Below, one piece after another: positions 17,921 through 26,537 of a stretch of 64,000 bases of DNA. The notes below the pieces were generated by a model that was not told where the DNA came from, made no database searches, and saw nothing but the letters and a program-made list of their open reading frames with translations. Within the stretch, counting starts at the first letter, position 1; each line of letters starts with the position of its first letter. The translations under genes were made by a program, and so were the position numbers. This stretch comes from Gammaproteobacteria bacterium (GTDB lineage Bacteria > Pseudomonadota > Gammaproteobacteria > SZUA-152), in the NCBI GenBank assembly GCA_021647705.1, contig JAKIUF010000011.1:1-64000 (forward strand), given 5' to 3'.

Positions 17921-20556
17921 TGAAACCCGGTTTTTTGACATGGCAACAGGCTCATGAAGCCGGTGTTACACAGTGCGGCGGCAAGGGATGGAATCTGGCC
18001 CGGTTGCATCGTTTTGGATTCAATGTACCCGATGGTGGTGTACTTACGGGTGATGTTTATGAGCAACTGCTGGCTGACCCGGCGCTTCAGACGCTAGTTA
18101 TTCATCTGCGGACAACACCGGATGACAGGCTTTCCGGTTCTGATACAGCGCAACAGCTGGAAACCCTTCGCCAAATGATCGTTACACGGGGATTGCCTGC
18201 GCAGTGTACGCAACAGCTCACACAATTCCTTGCGGAGCAGGTGCTCGCGGATACGTCATTGGCTGTGCGTTCCAGTGCAACACTGGAAGATGGTGAAAGC
18301 GCTTCATTTGCCGGTATCCATGAAAGTTACCTGAATGTCACGGGCCAACCCGCTGTCGAGCAGGCGATTCTCAATTGTTTCGCTTCGCTCTGGACACTCC
18401 GCGCTGTTACCTACCGCCGAAAAATGGGCATCGACGATCAGGCGCTGAGTTGCGCGGTGGTCATTATGGCGTTGGTTGATACCCATTCATCCGGTATTGC
18501 CTTCTCCTGTGAGCCAGCGACAGGCCGGGAGGACGTCACGGTTATCAACGCCAATTTTGGTCTTGGTGAGTCGGTGGTCGATGGCGTGATTGAACCCGAT
18601 GAATACCGCCTGAGCACGCACTCCATGACATTGCTTAGCCAAAAGACAGGCAGTAAGACAAAGCATACTCGGGTTAACGCCAATGGCGGAACACGCCTGG
18701 TCGAATCCACTCATACCCGGCATGAGCAGGTGCTCCCGGAAAAACAGATCATTCGTTTAGGGCGGCTGGTACAACGGGCTTTTTGGGCACTGAATGAAAA
18801 AGGTAACGGACAACATCAGGACATAGAATGGGCTTTTGATGGAGAGGCATTTTTTCTGTTACAGGCCCGCCCGGTAACAGCACTGCCGCGCCTTACCTGC
18901 GACGCACTACGAAATCAGGCGGATATCTGGAGCAACGGCAATTTTCGGGATGCCGCACCGTTGGTGCAAAGCACCCTGGGCGCAAGTTTGTTCACCCATC
19001 AGGTGGACATTATTTTACGTGCGCCCTTTGAGAGCATCGGCTATCTCTTGCCCGCCGGGCTGCGCTTCATTAAATTATTCCAGGGTCGCCCCTATTGCAA
19101 TTCGTCACTGATGCAGTGGCTTTATTTCGACAGCACGGGATTTTTACCTGCTGCGACCAACCGTAGTATGGGAGGGCATCAACAGGAAATTGAAATTGAT
19201 GCAAAAGCCCGTGGCGGCCTGGGCAAAAAGCTGCGCCGGGGTTGGACCACGATAAAAATGATGCGGGAAATGAACCGCCATAAAAAAGAAGCGCAGGCAG
19301 GTATCGCCAAAGAAACCGCCTTTGCCAACACCGTCGTGCATGCAGATTTGACGGCGTTGAGTGACGAAGAGTTGGTGATCAAACTGCAATTATGTGACCA
19401 TCGGATCGACGCCTACGCGACGCCATTCATCATGCTAACCGCCCGTTCAGGTTCAGCGATTATGTTGTTTGATTTGCTGGAAAAACACCTGCCTGACAAA
19501 GGAACAGCGTTTGCTACCGCACTGCTGGCGGGTGCGGGCGATATCACCAGCGCTGATCACGGTTATCGCCTTCAGGATCTTGCCCTCCTTGTTGAAACAG
19601 ATTCAGCAGCACAGGAGTTTTTTAACGCCGAGCCTTTTTTACCGAACGAATGGCAGCGCCTACCGGAATCGTCATCTTTCAAACAGGCATTTCAGGCATT
19701 TATCGATGAATATGGGCATCGGGCGGTATACGAAGTTTATATCAACAATCCCCGCTGGCGGGAAAAACCGGACTATCTGCTGAATGTCATCAGGCAATAC
19801 ATCGGTGGATCACCGTCATCGACACTAAAAGCACAACAAAAAGCAGAGCAGGCACGACAAACACTTAAAAAAGAGCTGCCCTTCTATTTGCGCGCGTTTA
19901 TTAAATCATTGGTTAAACAAGCGGCCTCCGGTGCAGCGTCAAAGGAAATGGCGAAATCCACCTATATCCGGTTATTCGAGCCAATGCGCCTGCTATTTCT
20001 TGAAGCAGGGCGACGGTTTGAATCACGCGGCCTGTTGCAAAGCAGTGACGAAATATTCCACTGCGCCCACATCGAGGTGACATCACTGCTCATGGGCGAA
20101 TGGAATGGAAAGGGTATTCAGTGGCTGATTGAAGCCCGCCATAAAAATAAAGCAGCATGGGAAAAGTGTGCCCCGCCGGATTTAATTCTGGGTGAACAAC
20201 CACATTATTTAACACCAGTGACGATGGGCTCTGGTAGCGAGATGACCGGGATGGGGGTCGCCGCCGGATGCGCAGAGGGTTGCGCCCGATTGATTCGTAC
20301 CCCGGAACAAGGCACCGCACTCAAGCGGGGCGATGTGCTGGTTGCCCCTTCCACTGATCCTGCCTGGACCCCGCTGTTTTTAAATGCCGCTGCGATTGTG
20401 ATGGAGACAGGTGGCCAGCTTTCCCACGGTGCTATCGTTGCCCGTGAATATGGCATTCCGGCAGTGGTGAATATTCCGGGGCTATTTAATGCCATTGGTG
20501 ACGGTGAGCGAATTGTTGTTGATGGTGATCGTGGTGTTGTGAAAAAACGTGCGTAA
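17917..20556 (+). CDS. PEP-synthase / rifampicin-phosphotransferase-like enzyme
   Basis: The 879-aa protein has a PPDK/PEP-synthase ATP-grasp domain at the N-terminus (about 15-330: CGGKGWNLARL, SLAVRSSATLEDGESASFAGIHESYLNV, DIEWAFDGEAFFLLQARPVT). A long middle region (about 330-770) matches no family I recognise. A C-terminal phosphohistidine domain has GGQLSHGAIVAREYGIPAVVN, with His837 as the swivelling phosphocarrier. The order ATP domain, middle substrate domain, His domain is that of rifampicin phosphotransferases and unlike PpsA, which has the His domain in the middle. The substrate is unknown. GGGAGGTGAC precedes ATG 17917/17920. Confidence 0.8.
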   Translation: MMKPGFLTWQQAHEAGVTQCGGKGWNLARLHRFGFNVPDGGVLTGDVYEQLLADPALQTLVIHLRTTPDDRLSGSDTAQQLETLRQMIVTRGLPAQCTQQLTQFLAEQVLADTSLAVRSSATLEDGESASFAGIHESYLNVTGQPAVEQAILNCFASLWTLRAVTYRRKMGIDDQALSCAVVIMALVDTHSSGIAFSCEPATGREDVTVINANFGLGESVVDGVIEPDEYRLSTHSMTLLSQKTGSKTKHTRVNANGGTRLVESTHTRHEQVLPEKQIIRLGRLVQRAFWALNEKGNGQHQDIEWAFDGEAFFLLQARPVTALPRLTCDALRNQADIWSNGNFRDAAPLVQSTLGASLFTHQVDIILRAPFESIGYLLPAGLRFIKLFQGRPYCNSSLMQWLYFDSTGFLPAATNRSMGGHQQEIEIDAKARGGLGKKLRRGWTTIKMMREMNRHKKEAQAGIAKETAFANTVVHADLTALSDEELVIKLQLCDHRIDAYATPFIMLTARSGSAIMLFDLLEKHLPDKGTAFATALLAGAGDITSADHGYRLQDLALLVETDSAAQEFFNAEPFLPNEWQRLPESSSFKQAFQAFIDEYGHRAVYEVYINNPRWREKPDYLLNVIRQYIGGSPSSTLKAQQKAEQARQTLKKELPFYLRAFIKSLVKQAASGAASKEMAKSTYIRLFEPMRLLFLEAGRRFESRGLLQSSDEIFHCAHIEVTSLLMGEWNGKGIQWLIEARHKNKAAWEKCAPPDLILGEQPHYLTPVTMGSGSEMTGMGVAAGCAEGCARLIRTPEQGTALKRGDVLVAPSTDPAWTPLFLNAAAIVMETGGQLSHGAIVAREYGIPAVVNIPGLFNAIGDGERIVVDGDRGVVKKRA

Positions 20557-20563
20557 CCAATAA

Positions 20564-20587
20564 CAATTAATTGATGGGTGTCCTGTT
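20564..20587. repeat. Short dispersed repeat (first of three)
   Basis: AATTAATTGATGGGTGTCCTG recurs nearly identically at 22189-22212 and, shorter and inverted, at 23258-23278. All three copies lie at the edges of decayed genes. Confidence 0.55.
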
Positions 20588-20651
20588 TTTCTTCTGTTTT
20601 TCTTTTCGTTTTTACTTTGTGCGCCGCATCCCCATGACCATGGAAGACTAA

Positions 20652-20864
20652 GTAACAAAACGGGATGGTTTTTTAAGTTTGAATGATCGTGATATCCTGA
20701 ATCACGCAGGAAAGTTTTCACATCAAATGGCAAAACAAATCGCGGAACGGACGTATGATAAATTTCATCAACAGCGTTTAGCAAAAGAGATAAAACAGGC
20801 AGATCAGTCGTTGGAAATGTTGAGCAAAATTGCAGAGTGTATTTCAAAAAATTATAAAAAATAA
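20652..20864 (+). pseudogene. RhuM-family C-terminal remnant
   Basis: The reading frame is open from after a TAA at 20649 and encodes FLSLNDRDILNHAGKFSHQ.. followed by MAKQIAERTYDKFHQQRL. This resembles, from memory, the C-terminal end of RhuM-family proteins (virulence/phage-associated, about 330 aa). The similarity begins before the first possible start (TTG 20679), so the N-terminal four fifths is missing. It is probably a dead fragment rather than a 61-aa gene. Confidence 0.55.
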
Positions 20865-20938
20865 CGAATGGTATGGGTTTTCAGCGCCCTGCTTATTAGT
20901 AGAATCAATTTAACGTAAACCAAACCTTGTGAGGTTTT

Positions 20939-21622
20939 ATGCATTTTGTCATTTTTGCTATTTTGTTCTTTGCTGTGGTTTTTGGCCCACAATTATGGGC
21001 ACGGCGCACGTTTGCCAAGCATTCGACTGAGCAGCCAACTATGCGTGGAACCGGGGGTGAACTGGCGCAGCATCTCGTTGCTCAATATGAGCTAACCGGT
21101 GTGGTGGTTGAAGAGACAGAACACAGCGACCACTATGATCCTGTGGCAAAAGCCGTGCGTCTGAGCGCTGCTAATTTTAATGGTAAATCGTTAACCGCAG
21201 TGGCGGTAGCCGCCCATGAAATTGGCCATGCGATTCAAGACAAACAAAACAGTCCGCTGTTAAAAAGCCGAACTAAGTGGGTAGGGCTGGCTCAATTTAC
21301 CGATAAGCTTGCTTCATTAACGATGATTGCCGCGCCCTTTCTTGCATTTATTTCGAAATCGCCCATGTTAGCCGGGCTGATTATTCTTTTAGCGGTCGGT
21401 AGTATGTTTGTGACGACGATTGTGCATTTAATTACGTTACCCGTTGAGTTGGATGCAAGCTTTAAAAAAGCGCTACCGATGCTGAAAGAAGGCGAATACA
21501 TTGAGCCTGGGCAAGAACACGCGGTGAATTCTATTTTAAAGGCAGCGGCCTATACTTATGTAGCAACTTCGTTAGCAAGCGTATTAAATCTTGCCCGCTG
21601 GATTGCTATTTTCCGACGATAG
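20939..21622 (+). CDS. Membrane-bound zinc metallopeptidase (YugP family)
   Basis: The 227-aa integral membrane protein has an N-terminal helix and two or three helices after residue 115. The zinc-protease motif AAHEIGHAIQ supplies two His ligands and the catalytic Glu, and E-x-D in the LPVELDASFKKAL region probably supplies the third ligand. The conserved NFNGKSLTAVAVAAHE layout is that of the YugP/Zn_protease_2 family. GTGAGG precedes the ATG. The physiological substrate is unknown; the active site probably faces the cytosol or the membrane interface. Confidence 0.88.
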   Translation: MHFVIFAILFFAVVFGPQLWARRTFAKHSTEQPTMRGTGGELAQHLVAQYELTGVVVEETEHSDHYDPVAKAVRLSAANFNGKSLTAVAVAAHEIGHAIQDKQNSPLLKSRTKWVGLAQFTDKLASLTMIAAPFLAFISKSPMLAGLIILLAVGSMFVTTIVHLITLPVELDASFKKALPMLKEGEYIEPGQEHAVNSILKAAAYTYVATSLASVLNLARWIAIFRR

Positions 21623-21672
21623 GTATATTAATCTGGAAAGCGGCTGTTGTTCTACGATGCAGAGTGCAGATT

Positions 21673-21782
21673 GATGGGGTCAATATCAATTGATTTTTGA
21701 TCCCCTTCTAGCGCCTTCAATGCTGTTTGGTGAACAGCTGATTTTCACTGTTTTTGAATATCAATCGATGTTTGACCCCATC
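21673..21782. repeat. REP-like inverted repeat at the end of the RAYT remnant
   Basis: The arms GATGGGGTCAA (21673-21683) and TTGACCCCATC (21772-21782) face each other. Both are flanked inside by ATATCAATTGAT or ATATCAATCGAT. The right arm forms the truncated C-terminus of the transposase gene. Such palindromes are the usual substrates of REP-associated tyrosine transposases. Confidence 0.55.
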
Positions 21783-22123
21783 GATTTTTCTCCTTTTCGC
21801 ATTCGATCAATTAACAATGGTGCCTTGAATAACAGAGTCCAACGTTCAATTACTTCACCATCAGACCATGCCAAAGCCTGGGGTTGATTGATGTGCAGGA
21901 CCAAATGGTAATGATTACTCATGACCGCGTAAGCACAGACATCGATAGAAAAAACACCGGCCAGCTCTGCGAGTTTATCCACGACCCATTGTTTGCGATG
22001 CTCGTAATTTTGGCCAGAAAACTCATCGTTGCCACAGAGAAAGGCACAGCGAACACAGCGTGAAATGCAGTGGTAGTAGGGCGTTGAGTCCAGGCAGACC
22101 TGGTTTTTGCGAGGGGTTGGCAT
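21761..22123 (-). pseudogene. REP-associated tyrosine transposase (IS200/Y1-like), truncated
   Basis: The 120 residues match the N-terminal third of RAYT-type Y1 transposases: MPTPRKNQVCLDSTPYYHCI start, CAFLCG, and the HUH metal motif in NHYHLVLHI, followed by WSDGEVIERW. The catalytic Tyr region and the rest (usually about 300 aa in total) are gone; the frame ends inside a REP-like arm. Inactive as it stands. Confidence 0.8.
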
Positions 22124-22188
22124 CCGTGCCTCCTTCTTTCATGCGGGTAAAGTATGCTGCGCAATTTAATGAGACTTGCTTTGGATGT

Positions 22189-22212
22189 CAATTAATTGAT
22201 GGGTGTCTTGTT
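22189..22212. repeat. Short dispersed repeat (second of three)
   Basis: CAATTAATTGATGGGTGTCTTG is the same motif as at 20564. Confidence 0.5.
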
Positions 22213-22243
22213 TCTCTCAGCCTCCTGCCGGAGGTAATTTAAC

Positions 22244-22699
22244 TTATTTTCCATCAAGCTTTAGTTCTTTTTTAAGAAGCTCAGATGCTACTGTGCATTG
22301 ATCTCTTGTTTTTCTACATAAGTTTCTAGTTTTCTCTCGGAGATTATTATATTTCTCTTTCCCCTGTTTTTTTGTGATTTCATATAGAATAATATTATTT
22401 TGAACTTGAAATGAATTTTCTCGAATCTCCACCAGTGCTTTAAATGAACTCTCTTTGTAGAAAAATTCACTTAATTGAACTGCATCGTCAAATTTCCAAA
22501 AAGACTCTTCTGAAAAATTCTCCCCTTTCGCTACTAACACACCCCTGAATCTCAACAATGCTTTATAAATTAACAATCTATCATTGTGTTTAGCAATTTC
22601 ATTTGCTGCGGTAGAAGATTTGTATGCGAATAGAACGGAAATACAGGCGATTATGGCCGCACCAATTGCAATTACATTACTGAGTTGTATGTAACACAT
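22244..22699 (-). CDS. Hypothetical protein with one N-terminal membrane helix
   Basis: The 151-aa protein begins with a membrane segment (about residues 6-27, NVIAIGAAIIACISVLFAYKSS) and continues as a charged helical domain that includes NLREKTRNLCRKTRDQC. No family is recognised. The gene is much more AT-rich than the flanking housekeeping genes and lies among gene remnants, which suggests acquisition. ATG start at 22699; no good ribosome site is visible. Confidence 0.5.
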   Translation of the reverse strand: MCYIQLSNVIAIGAAIIACISVLFAYKSSTAANEIAKHNDRLLIYKALLRFRGVLVAKGENFSEESFWKFDDAVQLSEFFYKESSFKALVEIRENSFQVQNNIILYEITKKQGKEKYNNLREKTRNLCRKTRDQCTVASELLKKELKLDGK

Positions 22700-23093
22700 T
22701 TTTTATATCCAACTTATTAGTATCAAGCCCACTTGCCCTGTTACCCACAGTATTGAACGAGGAATCACGCAAGTTTGCCAGATAATCACAGAAACTTGTC
22801 AATTTGCCCTGATATCTTGATATTAATGGGTTATTAAGGCATGTCTGGTTTATTATTTTGTCCAAACCCTATTCTCTGGGAATCATTGTGTCAATTCAAA
22901 ATTCCCGAAATAGTATGGTGAAAAGAATGCGTGATCTGCTGAAACATTTTTAAACTTTGCGGTTCTTTGCGGTAAAAACTGGTGGAAACGTAACCACCCG
23001 CAAAACAATCAGCTGATAGTTGTTAGTGCCACAAGGCCACAGAAATGTTCATAACGCTTGAGAAATGAACATAGGTTATTTTTTCGGCATGAT
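22700..23093. other. Non-coding, low-GC stretch
   Basis: No gene is recognised. A CTTTGCGGTTCTTTGCGG piece near 22960 resembles the hairpin part of the MITE-like family and may be a worn fragment. Confidence 0.4.
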
Positions 23094-23278
23094 TCATTGA
23101 TCACTTTTTTGCCGGATATGATGATAAACGTCTGCGGCGAGAAATAGTTGTTGGGGATTAACATCGCCACACCAGTTAATCAAAATTCCCACCTCGCGAG
23201 TCTCTGACTTTCCATCGGGACCATTAGCAGAACCAAAACCAAACAATAATCTCGCAAGAGAAACAAGACACCCATTAA
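23094..23278 (-). pseudogene. Unrecognised reading-frame remnant
   Basis: On the minus strand the frame runs without stops through ..GPDGKSETREVGILINWCG.. and ..NPQQLFLAADVYHHIRQK.. to a TGA at 23094-23096. The composition looks protein-like but there is no credible start; the upstream end merges with the third copy of the ATGGGTGTCTTG repeat. I do not recognise the family. Confidence 0.3.
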
Positions 23279-23410
23279 ATAAAAGCCTTGCTCAAACCCA
23301 TCCCTCAGAAATATGAGTAAAAACTTGATCAGGAATTTATGGCTTTTACCAGACGCGGAAAAAACCAGGAATTTTCCAACAAACAAGCTGGTTTGAGGTG
23401 TCCTTTACTC

Positions 23411-23697
23411 TTATTCCTGTTGTCGGTTAAAAATCATGATGTAATCTTTAAACCAAAATACTCGGTTACGTTGCTTTCCTGTCAGTTCAAATAACACACC
23501 ATGTTTTACAAAGTCATTCACCAATGCTGCAGCGGTATTGGTTTGCAACCCCAATAAACTGGCAATTGTTTTGATGTTCAACGCCGGGTTTTGATACAGA
23601 TACTGTATCAGGGCTTGGGCATTTTTCTGGCGGTGCGTACTAACAATGCGGAAGCACTTCGCGTTCCAGACGTTCCTTTATATCAAAATATTCTTAA
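23411..23697 (-). pseudogene. Fic-family-like C-terminal remnant, frameshifted
   Basis: One frame gives EYFDIKERLEREVLPHC then a stop at about 23640. A second frame continues THRQKNAQALIQYLYQNP.., ..SLLGLQTNTAAALVNDF.. and FELTGKQRNRVFWFKDY. Together these read as the winged-helix tail found at the end of many Fic-domain proteins, broken by one frameshift. The Fic catalytic domain (HPFxxGNGR) is absent. Confidence 0.55.
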
Positions 23698-24015
23698 ATA
23701 CCTGTATGGAGCTTTCTGCGGTTTCTCGTACGCTGTATAAAAAGAATTTGCGCCACACAGAGTCTTTCCAAATAGTGGCTGTGCTACTTTCAGGTCACGC
23801 AGAAGCCTCACTCGACATATTAACTTCTTTTATTTCATTGGGTTGTAATCATTCGCTTTCTTTTTGGTAATAATCAGCTACTTTTTGCTCGTGTATACAA
23901 AAGCTGTATTTCTACCTTGCACACCCTGGTTTTTTAGACTAAGTTTAATTTACTTCAGGCATTTAGACTGAGTCTACATGGCTGTTTTGTCAATAAATGT
24001 TAAGGGAGCGTTTGT

Positions 24016-25032
24016 ATGAACAAAATTTCACGACGACAGTTTCTGGGCATGACCACAAAAGCGGGGGCTGCAACGATGTTTGCCGGTATATTCGCGCCAA
24101 GTGCCTCCAGTATGCTGGGCTTGGGCGGCGTTGCCGAAGCTGCTACCAAAAAAATCAAACCATTCACCTTTGCCGTGCTCACTGATGCACATCTCTACGA
24201 TATCGCAGACCACAAGTTTGACCACATTCTGGAAAAAGCGGTGGCTGATGTAAACAGTATTAAACCCCGGCCTGATTTTGTTTTGTATGCCGGTGACCTT
24301 GGCCAGTCAGGTAAAAAAGCTGAATTGGTAAAAGGTAAAAAAATCCTCGATAAGCTGAAAATGCCGTACAAAATTATTCCCGGTGAGCATGACTATTACC
24401 TGGATATGGGTAAGGCTTGGCGAAAATTATTCGGTGATGAACATTGGTCATTCAACCATAACGGTGTGCATTTCATCGGTATGAACTCCATTCTGGTTCC
24501 CGACTTCTGGACACTCAAAAAACTCACTCCCAAAGAACGCATGCACATGATGGAAGAGCTGGAATGCCACAATTGTGGAGCCTGGGGTGTGGGTGAAAAA
24601 CAACTGAACTGGTTGGCCAGGGATGTGAGGAGGGTGTCACCAGATACGCCGGTCGTCATTATGACGCATTCACCTCTGTGGGATTATTATCCACGCTGGA
24701 ATTTCCAGACCTATGATGCTCCGGAAATCCGCGAAATACTGCGTAAGTTCGACAAGGTTATTTCCATCCATGGCCATGTGCATCAAGTGGTCTATAACGA
24801 AATCGACAATATGCGGTCCTGTGGTTTGTTATCCACTTCCTGGCCTTGGCCTTACCCGCCAGTGGAACTGGAGTATCCCCACATCATACAGCGTCGTGCT
24901 GATCCCGGTGATTTTGAAGATGGATTGGGTGGTCACGACATCGCCCTGAATGCAGACTTTGACGCCATAGTACATTGGCGGGAATTTTCGGACTTGCTGC
25001 CGGATAATATCAAAAAAGGTCTGAAAGTCTAA
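24016..25032 (+). CDS. Tat-exported metallophosphoesterase
   Basis: The N-terminus MNKISRRQFLGMTT is a twin-arginine signal, so the folded protein is exported to the periplasm with its metals. Calcineurin-like motifs follow: D57-A-H59, GD (93-94), GEHD (123-126, in place of GNHD), MTHSPLW and GHVH. The product is 338 aa. GGGAG lies before the ATG. The c-type cytochrome starts 18 nt downstream and must be cotranscribed, which suggests a redox-linked periplasmic function rather than simple phosphate scavenging. The substrate is unknown. Confidence 0.87.
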   Translation: MNKISRRQFLGMTTKAGAATMFAGIFAPSASSMLGLGGVAEAATKKIKPFTFAVLTDAHLYDIADHKFDHILEKAVADVNSIKPRPDFVLYAGDLGQSGKKAELVKGKKILDKLKMPYKIIPGEHDYYLDMGKAWRKLFGDEHWSFNHNGVHFIGMNSILVPDFWTLKKLTPKERMHMMEELECHNCGAWGVGEKQLNWLARDVRRVSPDTPVVIMTHSPLWDYYPRWNFQTYDAPEIREILRKFDKVISIHGHVHQVVYNEIDNMRSCGLLSTSWPWPYPPVELEYPHIIQRRADPGDFEDGLGGHDIALNADFDAIVHWREFSDLLPDNIKKGLKV

Positions 25033-25050
25033 CCACAGGAGGAGCAGAAC

Positions 25051-25530
25051 ATGAGAAAAGTGCGCAAAACATCATTCACCGCTGTCGCCTCAGTCATTGT
25101 GGTTAGCGGCGCGTTAATCATCACCAGCATGGCACAGGCTAAACCACCGCGTAGCGAAACACAGGTCGCCCAGGAACGGGCCGCATTGATGACGGCCGTT
25201 GCCAAAGGAGATGACCTGTGGCACAGCGCAAAACTGGGCAATAACGGTCTGGCCTGCGCTAACTGTCACCCCGATGGGTCGGCCAGCAATGTACATACCT
25301 GGCCTAAATTTCAGACCAATTTGGGCAAGGTGGGTACGCTGCGGGAAATGATCAATTGGTGTATCGCTGTGCCCATGCAGGGCAGGATTCTTGAATCCGA
25401 CAGCGAGGAAATGATCGCTATGGAAGCCTATGCCACCTTTACCCATCGCGGTGTCGCTATTGCACCTGCCAAAGATGAGCAACACGGTGCCGTCCCGGTG
25501 AAAAGCGGGCCCGGCTATCCTCGGCACTAA
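25051..25530 (+). CDS. Periplasmic monohaem cytochrome c
   Basis: The 159-aa protein has a signal peptide (cleavage near SMAQA-KP) and a single haem site C69-A-N-C-H73. The surrounding LGNNGLACANCHPDGSASNVHTWPKF and the following LGKVGTLREMINWCI resemble class I cytochromes of the thiosulfate dehydrogenase (TsdA)/SoxX type; the distal ligand could be a Met or Cys near the IAVPMQG segment. AGGAGGAG precedes the ATG. It probably accepts or delivers electrons for the upstream metalloenzyme system. A hairpin terminator follows. Confidence 0.85.
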   Translation: MRKVRKTSFTAVASVIVVSGALIITSMAQAKPPRSETQVAQERAALMTAVAKGDDLWHSAKLGNNGLACANCHPDGSASNVHTWPKFQTNLGKVGTLREMINWCIAVPMQGRILESDSEEMIAMEAYATFTHRGVAIAPAKDEQHGAVPVKSGPGYPRH

Positions 25531-25546
25531 CAACAATACGAGCTAT

Positions 25547-25580
25547 AAAGCCACCGCAGGCTGTCACTTGCGGTGGCTTT
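25547..25580 (+). terminator. Hairpin terminator after the cytochrome gene
   Basis: AAAGCCACCGCA pairs perfectly with TGCGGTGGCTTT across a short loop, followed by a T-rich tail. The right arm overlaps the first codons of the next reading frame (TTG 25568). Confidence 0.8.
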
Positions 25581-26092
25581 CTTGTGCATGCAGCCTTGTA
25601 CTTTTGTTAACGCTTAGTAACACCTCTTTTGCTTATGAATGTGCAGACCACATTCGCTCGACCGATATGCAGCGTTTCGATGATAACCACGATGGTACCC
25701 TCACTGATATTGACAGTGGACTGACCTGGATGCGTTGTGCTCTCGGTCAGCGCTGGGATGGCAATACCTGCCAGGGCGAGCCTGCGCGCTATACCTGGCA
25801 ATCCGCACAACAGGCCACTCGACAATTCAACCAAAAAAATGGCTACGCCGAATATAAGGACTGGCGTATGCCCAGGTTGCCGGAACTGGCGGGTATTATT
25901 GAACGACATTGCAAGGAACCGCGTATAAACCTGCAATTATTCCCGACGACTCCCGCAACTTACTTTTGGGCTGTGGATACAAAACCTAAAACTTATGATC
26001 AAGCTTACGTGATGGACTTTGGAAGCGAAGGCGTCACAACATTGCTTAAAAGTGATCAGGCACTGGTGCGGCTGGTAAGAGGCCGACAATGA
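25568..26092 (+). CDS. Secreted DUF1566 (Lcl-type) domain protein
   Basis: The 174-aa product has a signal peptide (LVLLLTLSNTSFA-Y) and a DUF1566 domain: DDNHDGTLTDIDSGLTWMRC, WQSAQQATRQFN, YKDWRMPRLPELAGII and FWAVDT. Such domains are often on exported or surface proteins; the function is unclear. The only start that includes the whole signal peptide is TTG 25568, which sits in the terminator hairpin of the upstream cytochrome. A later TTG at 25607 would shorten the signal peptide. Confidence 0.75.
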   Translation: MRWLSCACSLVLLLTLSNTSFAYECADHIRSTDMQRFDDNHDGTLTDIDSGLTWMRCALGQRWDGNTCQGEPARYTWQSAQQATRQFNQKNGYAEYKDWRMPRLPELAGIIERHCKEPRINLQLFPTTPATYFWAVDTKPKTYDQAYVMDFGSEGVTTLLKSDQALVRLVRGRQ

Positions 26093-26224
26093 AATATATC
26101 TTAGGGAGGTGCGACAAAATAACCTGGATATCTTGTTTGTCTATCCTTCTGTCTTCCGTGTTGACAAAGGGTTGCAGACAACGAGTATGCGCCTATATCT
26201 AAAATTGAATCACAAGCCTTATAT

Positions 26225-26380
26225 GTAAATTCAACGCTAAAAACGCCTGTTTAAAAAATCACCAAGTATTTAACGCAAAGGTCGCAAAGACGCAGAGAAC
26301 GCAAAGTTTTTAGTGTTTTTCTCTGCGTCCTTTGCGTCTATGCGATCTCTGCGTTTATAACGCGCCACTTGTTAGTACCA
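26225..26380. repeat. MITE-like repeat, copy C
   Basis: About 156 bp aligning with copies A and B: GTAAATTCAACGCTAAAAACG at the left, a CGCAAAGACGCAGAGAACGC hairpin, and TAACGCGCCACTTGTTAGTACCA at the right. Between the DUF1566 gene and the GNAT gene nothing else is seen. Confidence 0.75.
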
Positions 26381-26537
26381 CCACAACATAATCCCCCACG
26401 AAATAACGAGAAATGAATAGTCCCGTGTTGGCAGGACTTTCGACAGCTTAATATACCCCTTTTGATGCGCCAATATTCTGAACAGCTTGCCCATATTCCT
26501 TGTGCAGGCTTGTAAAGTGCCCAATAATTGGAGTGAT

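Noticed and set aside
23180-23386. 68-codon minus-strand frame
   Set aside because: It lies in a different frame from the more protein-like remnant at 23094-23278 and has no ribosome site.
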